From contig NC_085052.1 in the NCBI RefSeq assembly GCF_963662255.1, positions 14,235,151 through 14,299,150 of the forward strand: a stretch of DNA of 64,000 bases, given 5' to 3'. Made by a program: the position numbers and the translations under genes. This document shows positions 61,238 through 64,000 of this stretch, piece after piece. Source of the DNA: Cinclus cinclus (lineage: Eukaryota > Chordata > Aves > Passeriformes > Cinclidae). Position 1 is the stretch's first letter. Every line of letters begins with the position of its first letter. A model generated the notes under the pieces. That model was not told where the DNA came from. It made no database searches and saw nothing but the letters and a program-made list of their open reading frames with translations.

Positions 61238-64000
61238 GATTTGCCTATCTCTGTTTATTATTTTTGTGATATAGGGATGATAGTGCTCAGATGACATCTG
61301 CAGAACAACTGTTCAAATGTGTTTGTATGATGGCTACAAAACTGATAACACAACTAATTAATTCTGATAGCAGAATTAATGATGATCATTGAAACTGGCA
61401 AAAAGAGTTCCTGTGTCTTTGTAGTGCTGAATAAATTTTCTAGTTATTCTGCTAGGTTTGTTTTTCTATAGTCTCAACTATCGAAGAAAAATTGTATTCT
61501 TACACAACAATCAAAATAAGTTAAAACTCTTGTTAAAAATTCACAAAACCTGATCAAAACATGCAGACAACTTCCAATGCTCAGCCTCAATATGAATGAT
61601 GGGCACTGACATGTAATTTGAAAGGAGCAGTACCAAAGCCCCACTCTCTAACACCTTAAACTACCTACCTTTTTTACTTATTTATTAGCAAATTATCTAT
61701 TAGCTGAAATTCTTTAACATGCTTGCAGTGCCTTATTCTATAGGTTCAATATACTTTCAATACGAGTCTTATAATATCATTAAAGACTATATTGTTAACT
61801 TTATTTAACCTTACAAAGACACATTAGCACACTACAGTCTTTCACTAAAAGTAAAAACAATTAGTCTTTGTATGCTCTACAGTTTAGTGTAAAAAAAAAA
61901 AGTATGTCCTGAAAAGGAACATGTTATTGCTCATTAACTGGTTAACAAAACACCAGTCACTCTTTCTGCTCAGGTTATTTCATGTACTTGGTACTTTACC
62001 TGTGTCAGCTGTAAATATGATAAATCAAATTTACAAGGTGCTCATTTTGCTTGGTAATTTTAACAAAATTGTCACAGTCCCAATCATAAGCAATACCCTG
62101 CCCAAAACTCTGCTGCTCATATTGTTAGTCATTGTATTTATCCAGGACATGGGTACTCCCCTGCTGGCAACAAAGCTTTTGTTTTTCCTTCCAAGCAACG
62201 GCAAACAGAGCTAGAGATAGCTATTATTATTGTTTTTTAGCAAATACGCAAGTGCTAGTGGTATTTTCAAGTCTTTTTATCTTTTATTCTTACAGTTTGA
62301 ATCTCTTTGTATCTTCCTACTATTTTATCTGGTAGGAGCAGCAGAAAATTTCTAATAATGGCTCACTGAAGAAAAAATTTTCAGCATTCCAATGCTCCCA
62401 GGGTAGGAAGCCTGTGGGAGCAACTAATAACACCTTTAGTCAGACATTCAGTATTATGGGGCCATCAATATCTAGAAGAGAAAGGAGCTCTATAAAAATA
62501 AAAAATTGAGGTTTATGAAAAGGTACTCCAGTCAAAGAAACAAAAAGTGAAAGGAAACACAGAAAAAAATATCCTCAAAGCTCTAAGAGGACATAACAAG
62601 AAAAAAACCAAAACAATAGGATATAACTATATAATGATTTAATAACTAGTGAGTGCCATCTGCCCCATCTAACGTGCATGGTGTATCCCAAACTTGGTGA
62701 ATTAAAGACAGAAAATAAGAAAATGTGAATTTGCAGCATCCATAGGGGCCTTGAATAACTGCTGCCTTAAGACTGAAGAAAGGATTCCATTTTATTACCA
62801 GCTCATCTCAGAATTTTTATGACCAAAGTTAATTTTTATTTAGATAAATCTGAATTTATCATGCAGCACCTTGGTAGCTAAGGCAAAAATAAATATACAA
62901 GCCATCTCAAAACAGATATTTCCCAAAAAAGAACTCTACATATTTAGACCAGATTGTCACTCGGTCTTGGTATTTCTTCAAAAGAATGAAAGTAGACATA
63001 ACGTGGAAAGCATACGTAAAGTGGAAAAGAATAACTTTAAAATAAATGTTTTTAAATGTCTGAATTCAGCTTGACTACCCACTCACCCTCTGTTGAATGA
63101 TTCAGTCTTTATTAAGTGAGCATCCACAGAGGAAACCAGTAGCAGCATGTTGATATATTGTCCATCAGATGTCACTCAATTAATAGCAGAAGGGAATTTG
63201 ACTTTGCCCATCCAGGACGATCTGAAGACAGTGGCAAAAAGGGAGAGCGAGATCTTAAAACTCCCAATCATCTCCAATTGACATTTGTTTGTTAACCACA
63301 GCCATAAATATACCCATGATAAATCACCACCTGCTTTCCTGTGTTCTAGAAGCATAAAACGTTGTCCCTTCTAAGAAAGCCTCGGATGGAAACTTTGCTT
63401 TGGAAGACAAAGAAACTGGGTGTTTACTATCCTTTATCAAAATCTTCACGGCTGTACAAGCCTGCTGTTCTCTTCACATCCCACCTCACTTCCCCGGGTG
63501 CCCGTGCCGAGCTTACACAAGCCCACGAGCACCATGGAGAACTATCTATAGAAACGTGAGCTCCTGGATATTTTCACACTTGCTTTTGGATTCTCGCTGC
63601 CAGATTTTTCTCCCTGTTGGGTTTATGTACATTTTACATGACTTCATTTTAGATGAATTTCAGTGCGGTCATCTTTATTTAGTCTCTGAGAGGTTTCCTG
63701 GTTTTTAATTTTGCACTTCAAAAGACTGAGAAAGGACGCTTCAACAGGTCCCAAAATTTAGGAAATAATATATCTCAAGTTCACCGGTGATTGATATTTA
63801 TTATTTCCACAGGTTTTAGAACTTTTGCTTTATATAAAGTCTTCTTCATCCCATTTCAATTCTCTTTGAATTAGTTGAAAAAAGAAAAGTAACTATATGT
63901 TTAAAGCAAGCATTTATTTATTTTTTAGTCTTTGTATTGATTTAAAATTTTTGGGAAAAAAGTTAAGTTCAGTCAGTTCCAGTTGTGTCAAGCTTCATGA

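Larger units (their letters stand above)
56771..64000. other. Intergenic DNA upstream of ENTPD1
   Basis: No coding exon recognised. It contains a CR1 3' end, a tRNA-Ile-derived element and two poly-T tracts. In human the gene upstream of ENTPD1 is TCTN3, but none of it is seen here. Confidence 0.6.

Overview
The window is vertebrate nuclear DNA, almost certainly from a bird. It carries two intron-containing genes with clear vertebrate orthologues, compact introns, CpG islands at promoters, and fragments of CR1 LINEs, the main avian retroposon family. A tRNA-Ile-like element at about 61.2 kb resembles the head of the tRNA-Ile/CR1 SINE known from passerines, so a songbird is the best guess, at moderate confidence. 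There is no bacterial, phage or plasmid content, no CRISPR array and no operon.

Layout: (1) 1-4.7 kb has no recognisable gene. (2) A CpG island at about 4.7-5.6 kb looks like a promoter. A good minus-strand donor inside it, together with human gene order (DNMBP lies just downstream of CPN1), suggests the first exon of DNMBP running off the left edge; this is inference. (3) CPN1, the catalytic chain of carboxypeptidase N, occupies 9465-20412 on the minus strand. All nine coding exons join in frame to a 453-residue protein. Its promoter lies in a CpG-rich block at about 19.9-21.4 kb that also holds a 187-bp (AGAGG)n tract. (4) 21.4-28.9 kb is intergenic and includes the unseen 3' UTR of ENTPD1. 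(5) ENTPD1 (CD39) spans 28884-56410 on the minus strand. Ten coding exons give 511 residues. The first coding exon is only 16 nt, sits in a CpG island at about 55.3-56.8 kb, and is separated from exon 2 by a 21-kb intron. (6) 56.8-64 kb is upstream intergenic DNA with a CR1 3' end, a tRNA-Ile-derived element and poly-T tracts.

Both products act outside the cell on vascular signals. CPN1 removes C-terminal Lys/Arg from kinins and anaphylatoxins in plasma. ENTPD1 hydrolyses extracellular ATP and ADP at the cell surface. They are neighbours here but lie several megabases apart on human chromosome 10q24; nothing in the sequence suggests co-regulation. I found no convincing new biological system. 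The most informative observations are the reconstructed 16-nt first exon of ENTPD1, a GC-AG intron in ENTPD1, the missing N-terminal cysteine of ENTPD1, the C-terminal arginine of CPN1, the CPN1-ENTPD1 linkage and the promoter-proximal purine repeat.
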